A stretch of DNA of 64,000 nt from an uncultured Prevotellaceae bacterium (lineage in GTDB: Bacteria; Bacteroidota; Bacteroidia; Bacteroidales; Muribaculaceae): NCBI GenBank assembly GCA_900318335.1, contig ONKF01000003.1, positions 111,259-175,258 of the forward strand, read 5' to 3'. Shown here in pieces: positions 19,919-28,226 of this stretch (its first letter is position 1; each line of letters begins with the position of its first letter). The notes below the pieces were generated by a model. It was not told the origin of the DNA. It ran no database searches and saw only the letters and a list, made by a program, of their open reading frames with translations. The translations under genes were made by a program, and so were the position numbers.

Positions 19919-21049
19919 CTAAAGCCTTACCTGGACGTCATGGAGCATCTGGCGCTTCCACTCGGGGAAATCGCCGTCGATGATGTGTTTGCGGGCCTCA
20001 CCCACGAGCCACAGGTAGAAGGCCAGGTTGTGGATGCTGGCAATCTGCATGGCCAGGATTTCCTGGGCGATGAACAGGTGGCGCACATAGGCCTTGCTAT
20101 AGATGTGGTCCACAATCGAGGGACCATCTTCCTGCAAGGGAGTGAAGTCGTCGGCCCATTTCTTGTTGCGCATGTTCATGATGCCATGACGGGTGAAGAG
20201 CATGCCGTTGCGGCCGTTGCGGGTGGGCATCACACAATCCATCATATCGACACCGCGGTCGATGGCCTCAAGCATGTTGGCGGGTGTGCCGACGCCCATC
20301 AAGTATCGGGGGCGGTCCTGGGGCAAGATATCATTAACGATCTCAATCATCTCATACATGACCTCGGTGGGCTCACCCACGGCAAGGCCGCCAATAGCAT
20401 TGCCATCAGCACCCAGATCGGCGACAAACTTGGATGATTCCTGTCTCAGATCCTTATACACACAACCTTGAACAATAGGGAAATAAGCCTGGCTGTGGCC
20501 ATATCGGGGCTGGGTGTTCTTGAAATGCTTCCAGCCGCGGGCAAGCCAGTTATGGGTCAGGGTCAAAGACTTGCGGGCATAGCTATAATCGCTGGTACCG
20601 GGAGGGCACTCATCCAGCGCCATCATGATGTCACTGCCGATGCTGCGCTCGATGTCCACGACCTTCTCGGGTGTGAACAAGTGCTTGCTGCCGTCGATGT
20701 GACTGCGAAAGGTCACACCCTCATCGGTCAACTTGCGGTTATCGGCCAGGGAGAACACCTGAAAGCCACCGCTATCGGTCAAGATGGGACGGTCCCACCC
20801 ATTGAACTTGTGCAGACCACCGGCTCGCTCGATGATGTCCATGCCGGGGCGCAGGTACAGGTGATAGGTGTTACCCAGGATAATCTGGGCCTTGATGTCC
20901 TCACGCAACTCGGTCATGTGGACAGCCTTAACGGCTCCCACGGTGCCCACGGGCATGAAAATGGGGGTCTCGATTTGGCCGTGGTCGGTCGTGATGAGCC
21001 CAGCTCGCGCGTTGGTGCCACTGGGTGTGGCTATGAGTTGATAGTCCAT
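19919..21049 (-). CDS. tgt: Queuine tRNA-ribosyltransferase (Tgt), zinc cysteines absent
   Basis: 376 residues with clear bacterial Tgt motifs: GNTYHLYLRPG, LTDSGGFQVFS (catalytic Asp), GGLAVGEP and the nucleophile region RGVDMMDCVMPTRNGRNG. The enzyme exchanges G34 for preQ1 in GUN-anticodon tRNAs. Where E. coli-type enzymes have CxCxxC plus His for structural zinc, this protein reads DGPSIVDHIYSKAYVRHL (about residues 306-323), with none of the three cysteines; the later IHNL histidine is kept. It heads an operon with LptF/G, MBOAT and SGNH. The identity is firm; the zinc-site loss is seen directly. Confidence 0.96.
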   Translation of the reverse strand: MDYQLIATPSGTNARAGLITTDHGQIETPIFMPVGTVGAVKAVHMTELREDIKAQIILGNTYHLYLRPGMDIIERAGGLHKFNGWDRPILTDSGGFQVFSLADNRKLTDEGVTFRSHIDGSKHLFTPEKVVDIERSIGSDIMMALDECPPGTSDYSYARKSLTLTHNWLARGWKHFKNTQPRYGHSQAYFPIVQGCVYKDLRQESSKFVADLGADGNAIGGLAVGEPTEVMYEMIEIVNDILPQDRPRYLMGVGTPANMLEAIDRGVDMMDCVMPTRNGRNGMLFTRHGIMNMRNKKWADDFTPLQEDGPSIVDHIYSKAYVRHLFIAQEILAMQIASIHNLAFYLWLVGEARKHIIDGDFPEWKRQMLHDVQVRL

Positions 21050-21077
21050 TCAGTGTTGTCTATTCTAAAAAATCGTG

Positions 21078-21085
21078 CAAAGTTA
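21078..21085 (-). promoter_or_regulatory. -7 box for the tgt operon
   Basis: Minus-strand TAACTTTG fits TAnnTTTG, 28 nt upstream of the tgt start. Confidence 0.6.
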
Positions 21086-21179
21086 GTGATTTTTTTAGTA
21101 TTAACCGGTTTGCTGCCGCGAGTTGTTTCATTTTATGTGATGATTTCGATAATTTTAACGCATCAGTTCACAAAAAAAT

Positions 21180-21208
21180 GAGGCAAGCGTTTTCTGGGCG
21201 CTTGCCTC
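21180..21208 (-). terminator. Rho-independent terminator for the gene at 21233
   Basis: A perfect 10-bp stem (GAGGCAAGCG with its complement) followed on the minus strand by a run of seven T. Confidence 0.85.
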
Positions 21209-21232
21209 AATTATCCTGTCAGTCAATCTGTT

Positions 21233-21964
21233 CTATCTATTGTATTCCAGGAGGGCATTGCGGGCATTCTCATAGTAGAGCTGGCATTCCTCGTAATCCC
21301 TTTTTGCATTATCAACGGCCAACTGAGCTTCCATCAATTCCCTGGCATGTCTCGTCTCGAGATCTGATGTCTCTGCCTCATGTCTCTTGCGCATCTCGTC
21401 AGTGAGTCCGCCAGTGGCTTCACGTTCCTGTTTCTCGACAAGCAGCGCTTTCTCTTTCTGCTGCTTCTCAATCAGAGCCTGCAGATTTCTCTGCTCAGTC
21501 TCCATCTTGCCCTGGGCATTGTTCAGTTTCAGCCTTGCGTCCCTGCATTCAAAGCTCAACCTCTCACGTTCGCTTGTGATTTTTTCCCGCATGGCAGCTT
21601 CTTGTTGGGTGAGCGTTTTATCCTTGACAACCTCGTTATCGACTGGTACCCTTTCCACGTTTTGTTTCTGAATTGACTTGGGACCGCTCTTCTGCTGGGT
21701 AAGTGCCTTATCCTTGATGACTTCGGCCTCGGCAGGTCTTCTCACTCTGGTGTTGTCCTGAGAATACTTCGGAGCGACAGTCTGCTGGGAATTATTATTG
21801 GCCTTCTGATACTTGACGGGCCTGTTAGCGGTACTTTCGCCCTTGATGGTGCGCTGTACCTGCTGATTCTGGCGCGTGGCCTTAACCGTTTCTCTTGATT
21901 GTGCCATTGCGGCAGGAACTGCAATCATGCAGAACGTCACTGCCAATAAAAGTATCTTTTTCAT
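21233..21964 (-). CDS. Exported coiled-coil protein, function unknown
   Basis: 243 residues from the ATG at 21964, chosen because it begins a clean signal peptide (MKKILLLAVTFCMIAVPAAMA); the frame is open further upstream, but that part has no export signal. The middle contains a duplicated short motif (VIKDKALTQQKSGPKSIQKQ and VVKDKTLTQQEAAMREKI), and the C-terminal half is a long charged heptad-rich coiled coil (about residues 120-240). It shares signal-peptide style, coiled-coil nature and orientation with the next gene (22151), but each has its own terminator. Role unknown; periplasmic or envelope-scaffold is a guess. Confidence 0.7.
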   Translation of the reverse strand: MKKILLLAVTFCMIAVPAAMAQSRETVKATRQNQQVQRTIKGESTANRPVKYQKANNNSQQTVAPKYSQDNTRVRRPAEAEVIKDKALTQQKSGPKSIQKQNVERVPVDNEVVKDKTLTQQEAAMREKITSERERLSFECRDARLKLNNAQGKMETEQRNLQALIEKQQKEKALLVEKQEREATGGLTDEMRKRHEAETSDLETRHARELMEAQLAVDNAKRDYEECQLYYENARNALLEYNR

Positions 21965-22086
21965 AATAGTATATTTTAAGAGGTTGTACATTACGTTTAT
22001 AATTCTCTGTTTTCTATTATATAGACACAAAATGCCCTTATCGGTTTAACCCGTTTTTCATGAATTGAGCGGGTTTTATGACACAA

Positions 22087-22122
22087 AATGGGACTGGCAG
22101 CCAATTGATTGCCAGTCCCATT
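22087..22122 (-). terminator. Terminator for the coiled-coil gene at 22151
   Basis: A perfect 13-bp stem (AATGGGACTGGCA and its complement) around a 10-nt loop. On the minus strand it runs on into TTTTGTGTC. It is palindromic enough to work in either direction. Confidence 0.75.
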
Positions 22123-22150
22123 ATTGTGACAGTTGATTACGTCTTATTAC

Positions 22151-22759
22151 TTATTTGTACTTCTCAACGTTCTTGCGGGCCTTCTCGAGGTTCTCCTCGG
22201 CCTTCTTCAAGTTGTTCATAGCCTTCTCATAGTTCTTCTGAGCCTTGAGATTATCCTTGGCGACCTTCTCTTCAAACTTCTTCACCTTGGTATCCATCTT
22301 GATCATCTTCTCGGCATTACCTTGAGCCTTGGCTACTTCCTCGTTGAGTTTCTGACGCTCCTTGACCTGCTTCTCGGGCAGCTCATTCATCTTCTTCTGG
22401 GCTTCACTGACCTTGTTTTGAGCCTCTTTCAGCTTGTTTTGAGCCTGATTGTACTTCTCGTTTGCCTTCTGGCGGTTCTCAATCTGTTTTTGCTGCTTCT
22501 TGGCCTCTTTCTCAGCCTTTTTAGCCTCCTTTTCTTTCTTTTCAGCGGCTTTCTTGGCATCCTTAGCCTTCTTCTCCTGCTCCTTGTAAGCGTCCTTCTG
22601 CTTCTTGGCAGCCTCGGCCTGTTTCTTGGCTAACTCAGCATCCTTGGCATACTGATTCTGTTGCTGTTCAAGGTTTTGCGGAGTCTCATAATTCTGAGCC
22701 ATAGCGGCAGGTGCTGCTGCAAAGCAGAAAAGCGCTGCCATCAACAATAATTTCTTCAT
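22151..22759 (-). CDS. Exported Lys/Ala/Glu-rich coiled-coil protein
   Basis: 202 residues with a signal peptide (MKKLLLMAALFCFAAAPAAMA). Nearly all of the mature part is a continuous coiled coil of AKKA, EKK and AQNK repeats with no cysteines and few hydrophobic clusters. The composition resembles periplasmic helical-rod proteins, but no family is recognised. It has a -7 box and its own terminator, and lies next to another exported coiled-coil gene (21233). The low-complexity composition makes database assignment unreliable. Confidence 0.75.
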   Translation of the reverse strand: MKKLLLMAALFCFAAAPAAMAQNYETPQNLEQQQNQYAKDAELAKKQAEAAKKQKDAYKEQEKKAKDAKKAAEKKEKEAKKAEKEAKKQQKQIENRQKANEKYNQAQNKLKEAQNKVSEAQKKMNELPEKQVKERQKLNEEVAKAQGNAEKMIKMDTKVKKFEEKVAKDNLKAQKNYEKAMNNLKKAEENLEKARKNVEKYK

Positions 22760-22798
22760 AATCTTCTTATTTTTAAATTAAACTATGTTTCAATACCG

Positions 22799-22806
22799 CA
22801 AAGATA
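22799..22806 (-). promoter_or_regulatory. -7 box for the coiled-coil gene at 22151
   Basis: Minus-strand TATCTTTG, 40 nt upstream of the start codon. Confidence 0.65.
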
Positions 22807-22913
22807 GTGCAAGCCTAACACAATGCCAAATTTTTTTTGAGCATTGTTGAGGCACAGCCTATCTTTGAGACATTGCCAACAACAGCAATAAGACATGAAT
22901 TGGCCCAAAAAGT

Positions 22914-24044
22914 TTAAAAGAATTCAGACTTGATAGTATGCGTGACATCTAAATAAATATATTCTTTACCATCTTTTCTATGATAACCAACATCTTCAGG
23001 ATTGATATATATTGCGTACCAGCAAGAGACAGGATGACCAAAGATCGTTGCAGGCTCTAACTTATCAGGTATATCACGGCATATCTGTTTTTCCAATTTA
23101 TCTTTTTCGCTCATATCATTATTAAGTTTACATCTCACAATATCGCCAGCAGCCGAGACACACAAGTGTATGCAAATCCCTCCATTCTGAATCTTTTTCC
23201 TTATCATGGGACCCGAATGCCGATAGATATATTTGGCTAAAGCTTGCTGGTCGCCTATGCAACGTGGCATGACCTCAACTGTCTTGAAAATGCCATCTTC
23301 GTCTCTTCCATATTCCAGTAAAGGCCCGCTCTCCTTGCAGTGTATTAATGTTCCGTCACCCAATCCCAGAAAACGAGAAAAAATGGTCGTGTCGGCAACA
23401 GGATACTCAAGATAGTATTCTGGTTTATCCCAAAATGAGGATGGCAGGTAATAGGAAGCCTTTTTGCCTTTTCCCAATTCATACACGGTTGAACGCAGTG
23501 CTTTCATGTCACGCCATTGCGGCAACTCGTCGCCACTCCACGTGCAAGTGTCATGAAGCCTTGAAACAATGCACTTGTCACGGGTCTTGACATACATGTT
23601 TCGGAACACATTACCGTCGCTATGTGTCTCAATCTGCAATTCGATAATCGTGTCTTTCAGAATATACCGGTCATAAACACAAGAATCCTCGCCCGTGATA
23701 ACCACTCGATTGTACCAGCCCCAATCCTTCTTGTAGTAAGTAAGAACCTGACTCAAATAGCCCACCCTCACCACATGAACCAAGGAATCCTCATCCTTGA
23801 GCATGACTATCCCTTCGTCACAATTATCCGTAACATTAGCCAGCATAATGTCACCCCTCATTGACCACTCGTCAAAAACCAAGTAAGGTGTATAACCCTG
23901 TTCCAGATATTCAGTTACCGATGGAACATGATTAACGTCATGGGGGTGACCATTACACGACGTGACACAGATAGCTATCAGCCCCAGGCTCAATCCAGCG
24001 ATGATGGCCTTGAACTTGTCGCAAATATTTCTACAGTGTTTCAT
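22914..24044 (-). CDS. Lipoprotein with a divergent TonB-like C-terminal domain
   Basis: 376 residues from MKHCRN; an ATG three codons earlier is possible. The lipobox VTSC ends the signal peptide (about residue 30). The central ~200 residues are not recognised. The last ~110 residues follow the pattern of the neighbouring TonB C-terminal domains (VEVMPRCIGDQQALAKYI, then ICIHLCVSAAGDIVRCKL, then ATIFGHPVSCWYAIYI), although the FPGG motif and many core residues are lost. It is the fourth and most diverged member of a minus-strand cluster of TonB_C-bearing proteins, 134 nt after the tandem-domain gene at 24179. Confidence 0.65.
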   Translation of the reverse strand: MKHCRNICDKFKAIIAGLSLGLIAICVTSCNGHPHDVNHVPSVTEYLEQGYTPYLVFDEWSMRGDIMLANVTDNCDEGIVMLKDEDSLVHVVRVGYLSQVLTYYKKDWGWYNRVVITGEDSCVYDRYILKDTIIELQIETHSDGNVFRNMYVKTRDKCIVSRLHDTCTWSGDELPQWRDMKALRSTVYELGKGKKASYYLPSSFWDKPEYYLEYPVADTTIFSRFLGLGDGTLIHCKESGPLLEYGRDEDGIFKTVEVMPRCIGDQQALAKYIYRHSGPMIRKKIQNGGICIHLCVSAAGDIVRCKLNNDMSEKDKLEKQICRDIPDKLEPATIFGHPVSCWYAIYINPEDVGYHRKDGKEYIYLDVTHTIKSEFF

Positions 24045-24178
24045 GACTATCAATAATTATGGTTTTGGTCTTCTTGAAGTTTTAAAGTAACTGGTAATGT
24101 GTACAGCGACTTGACAGCATAGCCAACGATACGACTATGAGATGAACAGGTTCATATAGTTAAAAAGAAATAGATGTA

Positions 24179-25111
24179 TTATTTCAAATCAATTTGAACC
24201 GAATTCAAATATTGACTTTTTAAACCAGGGATTTTGAATCTAATCGGCAGTTTGAAAATGACTTCAACAGGCTCTCCATTGACTGTGGCAGGGATGAAAT
24301 CGGGCAATAACTTGCAGACGCGTACAGCTTCCCTATCAAGGTCTTTATCTACCGGCTCAACTACCCTCACATCATGAACTTTACCACTCCTGTCGATCCA
24401 AAAGGCCACCTCAACACGTCCCTGTATCCTCTTCTTGGCGGCTTTGGGCGGATACTTAACATTGTCCTCGAGGAACTGATTCAACGCTTCTTTCCCGCCT
24501 GGGAATTCCGCTCTCACTTCCACGTCTTTAGGCTTTTCTTGCTCCAGTATGTCCTGCAACTTGAAAGTAACGGGCAGAGTGTACCACACGTTGACAGCTT
24601 TTCCGAACATGCGCCCCGGGGCGAATCGGGGCAGGGTCTTGACCACACGAACAGCCTCAGCGTCAAGATCCTTACTCACCGAGCGGACCACTCTCACCAC
24701 GCCTACATATCCCAACGAATCTACCACAAACTTTACCACAACACGTCCTTGTATGCTATCCTTGGCAGCCTTGGGCGGATACTTTACATTCTCTTGCAAG
24801 TACTTCATTAAAGCGACCTCTCCACCAGGGAATAAAGGCATCTGCTCTACTGAATAGAAGATTTTGTCCGTGGATTCTAAGCTATCCCTGACAGCCTTGG
24901 GTGGGTATAAAACAATCGGTGAGGGTTTCACAGGTAACCGGGTCATCTGCTCAGGATCCTCAATAACTACCTCCCTATTCACTGAGTCACTGGCAAGACC
25001 ATAGGCACCATGACTTGACGCTACAGCCGAAAGGCTTGTCATCACTACGGTCAAGAGGATGGCAACCCTGATTGCCCTCATCATATCAATATTTAATCTA
25101 CCGTGTTTCAT
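24179..25111 (-). CDS. Membrane-anchored protein with two tandem TonB C-terminal domains
   Basis: 310 residues from MKHGRLN; the frame opens eight codons earlier. An N-terminal hydrophobic segment (about residues 10-30) can anchor or export it. The first TonB_C domain starts at EQMPLFPGGEVALMKYL (about residue 90) and ends in WYTLPVTFKL. The second starts at VRAEFPGGKEALNQFL and ends in FKLPIRFKI. TonB C-termini normally contact TonB-dependent receptors; two in tandem, without a proline-rich spacer, is unusual. The gene starts 43 nt after the serpin-TonB gene and is probably co-transcribed with it. Confidence 0.75.
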   Translation of the reverse strand: MKHGRLNIDMMRAIRVAILLTVVMTSLSAVASSHGAYGLASDSVNREVVIEDPEQMTRLPVKPSPIVLYPPKAVRDSLESTDKIFYSVEQMPLFPGGEVALMKYLQENVKYPPKAAKDSIQGRVVVKFVVDSLGYVGVVRVVRSVSKDLDAEAVRVVKTLPRFAPGRMFGKAVNVWYTLPVTFKLQDILEQEKPKDVEVRAEFPGGKEALNQFLEDNVKYPPKAAKKRIQGRVEVAFWIDRSGKVHDVRVVEPVDKDLDREAVRVCKLLPDFIPATVNGEPVEVIFKLPIRFKIPGLKSQYLNSVQIDLK

Positions 25112-25154
25112 AATCACTAAAACACATAAAAACATATTAATTTACGAACTATCA

Positions 25155-26855
25155 TCAGCGATTGACAATCATTCGCCCTTTTTCCGGCAACTTGAACGTG
25201 ACGGGCAAGGTGTACCACACTGCAACAGCCTGACCATTCTGGCGAGCAGGGGTGAACTTAGGTAGTGACTTAACAATGCGAACAGCCTCCTTGTCAAGGT
25301 CCTTGGCCACCGAGCGAACCACCTTGACTTCACCGACATTACCGGTCTTGTCAACAACAAACTGCACAACCACACGGCCTTGAATATTGTTATTCTTAGC
25401 TTCGGGAGGATACTGGATGTGACTGTCTAAATACTTCACCAATGCAGCCTCGCCACCAGGGAATAAAGGCATCTGCTCAACACTACTGTAGATTTCATTC
25501 GAGGAATTATCGTTGCGACCTTGGATTTCAACTTGTTTTCCCTCTTCGCCGCAATAGGTGCCCATGAAGTAGATCGTGCCGGTGCTATTCTCTATGATGA
25601 AATATACAAATGGACGCGTTGCGTGGAACTCCACGTATTCACGATGACTGGGCATGGCAGATTTTTCACTCATTTCTACCACCGTGACGGCAGCGGCCTT
25701 GGTGCCTTCTTCGTTGATCTCGATTTTAGCCTTCTGCTTCATCATCGACACATACAGGTCGTCGCTATGTCCCTGGACCATATTGGGGAACTCTGCAAGA
25801 TTGCCGAATGCCCGCGGCATGCCCATCGACGAGAGTGCCTTCTCAAGATATGTCTCGCTTACGGTAGTGAAGCGAGGCATCAGGATATCGACTTCAGTCG
25901 ACCTCATCTGTTGCAGTTGCACCTCCATGCTTTTTGCCGAGAGGCTCTTGATGATGTCACCGATAGCCTTGCCCTCGTTGGGAAGCATCACAACCATACT
26001 GTAGCCGCCATTGCCGTAGTGCAGACGCAGCATTTTGCACAGATCGTTCTTGCCATAGGCCGCCTTTGTTTTGAGATGCATCATAGGGAGCTTGACGGTT
26101 GTGCCATCCAGTTTTGTGAAGTGCCTGTCACGGGTTTCATTGGGGTCAAATTTTTCGGTCCAAGAAGCCTTGAAATAGACAGCATTCAATAGATACATCA
26201 CGCGGTTGGAATTAAGTTCATCTTTTTTCAGGAGTTCTTGTATCATGCCGTCAGTGTTTTTCTTGCACCAATTGTTGATTTTCTCCACAATGCTTGCTCC
26301 GCTGTAATCGACCGCATCGGCCAGGGCGTTGTAATAGTTTTGCATGTCGACCTTGTACTGCGGGATGAGGCTATAGCCCGAGACGACGAAGATGCTGTTG
26401 GCGGTTTTCACCGTCACTGTCGGGTCAACATTAGGAGCTTGATCCATTATCTTTTTAAAATACTCGTTGATTTCCTTTACCGACCAGCCCAGTCCAAGTA
26501 CGTGATTAATCTGCCTGCGTGTCTCGCCGTCAGCTCCCTCGTGGAGCATTCCCAGCAGGAAGCCCACACTGATGGGCGACACAATGGTGCTCTTACCTCT
26601 ACCTTTCTTCTCGTAGATGGCGCGGAACAGATTGCAGGCAAAATCATTGTTGTTATCCAGCGTCCCGTCTGGGGATGCAGTTATCGTGTCGTCGATAGGT
26701 GTCACGTCTTGAGATGCGATAGAAGTGTCGTCATTCTTCTCAACCATGTCACTACTATTAAAAGGGTTGCTATCGCTGGCGAATATCAAGATGCCTGTCA
26801 CCAATGCCACGATGCACAATGTGCTAAATATCCATAATCGTTTCATATCGGTCAA
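25155..26855 (-). CDS. Serpin fused to a TonB-type C-terminal domain
   Basis: 566 residues. An N-terminal membrane anchor (about residues 4-27) is followed by a polar linker, then a full serpin domain (about 70-445) starting at NDFACNLFRAIY with STIVSPISV, and a reactive-centre hinge EEGTKAAAVTVVEM near residues 385-400; counting from the hinge puts P1 near the Lys-Ser of SEKSAM. The small hinge residues suggest an inhibitory serpin. After FMGTYCGEEG the chain continues into a TonB_C domain (about 458-560, EQMPLFPGGEAALVKYL to WYTLPVTFKL). No frameshift or stop separates the parts, so the fusion is real in this assembly. An internal ATG three codons in is an alternative start. Confidence 0.88.
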   Translation of the reverse strand: MTDMKRLWIFSTLCIVALVTGILIFASDSNPFNSSDMVEKNDDTSIASQDVTPIDDTITASPDGTLDNNNDFACNLFRAIYEKKGRGKSTIVSPISVGFLLGMLHEGADGETRRQINHVLGLGWSVKEINEYFKKIMDQAPNVDPTVTVKTANSIFVVSGYSLIPQYKVDMQNYYNALADAVDYSGASIVEKINNWCKKNTDGMIQELLKKDELNSNRVMYLLNAVYFKASWTEKFDPNETRDRHFTKLDGTTVKLPMMHLKTKAAYGKNDLCKMLRLHYGNGGYSMVVMLPNEGKAIGDIIKSLSAKSMEVQLQQMRSTEVDILMPRFTTVSETYLEKALSSMGMPRAFGNLAEFPNMVQGHSDDLYVSMMKQKAKIEINEEGTKAAAVTVVEMSEKSAMPSHREYVEFHATRPFVYFIIENSTGTIYFMGTYCGEEGKQVEIQGRNDNSSNEIYSSVEQMPLFPGGEAALVKYLDSHIQYPPEAKNNNIQGRVVVQFVVDKTGNVGEVKVVRSVAKDLDKEAVRIVKSLPKFTPARQNGQAVAVWYTLPVTFKLPEKGRMIVNR

Positions 26856-26893
26856 TTTTTTCAGGTTGATAAAAGCGGGTTAACTCTCGCTTG

Positions 26894-26901
26894 CAAAGTT
26901 A
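26894..26901 (-). promoter_or_regulatory. -7 box for the serpin-TonB operon
   Basis: Minus-strand TAACTTTG, 39 nt upstream of the serpin start. The rest of 26856-27089 is AT-rich and has no gene. Confidence 0.6.
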
Positions 26902-27089
26902 CAGCCGATTATTGAAAAAACGCCAAAAACGGCCAACATTCGATGGTCATTTCTTGGGATATTTATCATTGATTTTCAACAAGTTACAAAACAAAAAGGT
27001 CATTTGGAGGTAATTCAGCGATTTGGACAAGAATTACCGCCCTTAAAATGGGTGATTTTGGGGAAATGATTCAACAAAAAAAGCCGTTT

Positions 27090-27968
27090 TTACTCTGTCT
27101 GACCAATCAATGGGAAAAGAATTTTCCGGAATTCAGCGCCAGCTGCGGTAAAGGTAGAAATGTCATAGTAGTTCCCACGGTAATATAATGCCGACTTGTC
27201 ATAATAAGCCACCCTCTTATTGCCCTCCTTAATATAAATGGTAATCTTGCCCCGCGTGTCAAGTTGGCCCTGGGATAGTTTCGCCAAGCCTCCCATCGCA
27301 TTGATCATCTCTTTGATTTTCCATTTTCGCTTGACTAAAACCGTCTCCCTCGAGTCACTGAACTGCCCCGCGTCAAAAATGGCCGGAGTGATGTCCATGG
27401 GGGCATGAAGTTCCAGATTGCAGTAGTCGATTCTGATAGAGTCAACGTCATGGATGAAAGACAACAGATAGGAAATGTCGTTGTTTAGCTTAAAAGTCAC
27501 TGGGAGCGTGTACCACACATTGACAGGTTTGCCTTGCAGGGTCCCAGGTACGAATTTGGGGAGTGCACCGATGACCCGAACAGCCTCGCGGTCGAGGTCG
27601 GGATCAGCCGAGCGGACGACCCTCATCTCCCCCACTTGGCCTGTCGAGTCCACAACAAACTGAACAACGACCTTACCTTGTTTATTCCTTTCGGCCGCTT
27701 CAGGTGGATAAGAGATGTTATCGCGAATGAAGGTCATCAAAGCAGCATCACCACCAGGAAAACTGGGCATCTTATCGACAGCATTAAACACCTCCTCGCC
27801 ATTATCTGACACTGCGATGCGCACATCGCCAACACTGCCGTTACCAGAAGCCGAAATCGTAAGACTTGCCACCACAAGGCCCATGGCAAGAAAGAGCCCT
27901 GCGAGAAAACGCTTGCGGTGAGCGCCAAGCCATCGGTCGATAGAGTGTTTGTCTTGCTTCATATCCAT
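27090..27968 (-). CDS. Membrane-anchored protein with central TonB_C domain and extra C-terminal domain
   Basis: 292 residues from the ATG at 27968; upstream in-frame ATG codons would overlap the -7 box. A basic N-terminus and one hydrophobic segment (about residues 20-42) anchor it. The TonB_C domain runs from DKMPSFPGGDAALMTFI (about residue 60) to WYTLPVTFKL. A further ~120 residues (WKIKEMINAMGGLAKLSQG...) follow that I do not recognise. The nucleotide sequence of the TonB_C part is close to that of 24179 and 25155, pointing to local duplication. It has its own promoter, separate from the serpin operon. Confidence 0.75.
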   Translation of the reverse strand: MDMKQDKHSIDRWLGAHRKRFLAGLFLAMGLVVASLTISASGNGSVGDVRIAVSDNGEEVFNAVDKMPSFPGGDAALMTFIRDNISYPPEAAERNKQGKVVVQFVVDSTGQVGEMRVVRSADPDLDREAVRVIGALPKFVPGTLQGKPVNVWYTLPVTFKLNNDISYLLSFIHDVDSIRIDYCNLELHAPMDITPAIFDAGQFSDSRETVLVKRKWKIKEMINAMGGLAKLSQGQLDTRGKITIYIKEGNKRVAYYDKSALYYRGNYYDISTFTAAGAEFRKILFPLIGQTE

Positions 27969-27995
27969 TATCAATTTGGGTCCTACTGATGCTCG

Positions 27996-28003
27996 CAAAG
28001 TTA
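27996..28003 (-). promoter_or_regulatory. -7 box for the gene at 27090-27968
   Basis: Minus-strand TAACTTTG. Its position rules out the first in-frame ATG (28010) and favours starts at 27968 or 27962. Confidence 0.6.
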
Positions 28004-28155
28004 CAATCAATCCTGAAAAAACGCAAATAAAACCACAACAATATCGAGGCTTGACAGAAAAAGGTCAAACTTGATTTTCAATGGTTTATAAAAGAAAAAC
28101 ACCTACTGTGGGAAATTTGCCGAATCGGGGCAACCATTAACTACAAAAAAATACG

Positions 28156-28163
28156 TATTTTTG
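28156..28163 (+). promoter_or_regulatory. -7 box for the TPR regulator
   Basis: TATTTTTG fits TAnnTTTG and lies 63 nt before the ATG at 28227. It shows that the open frame starting at 28161 is not the translated start. Confidence 0.6.
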
Positions 28164-28226
28164 CAGGATATAAACCACGCAATGACGCGAAATAGCCAAG
28201 TTGTTATAGAATTAACCTGCTTCCTT

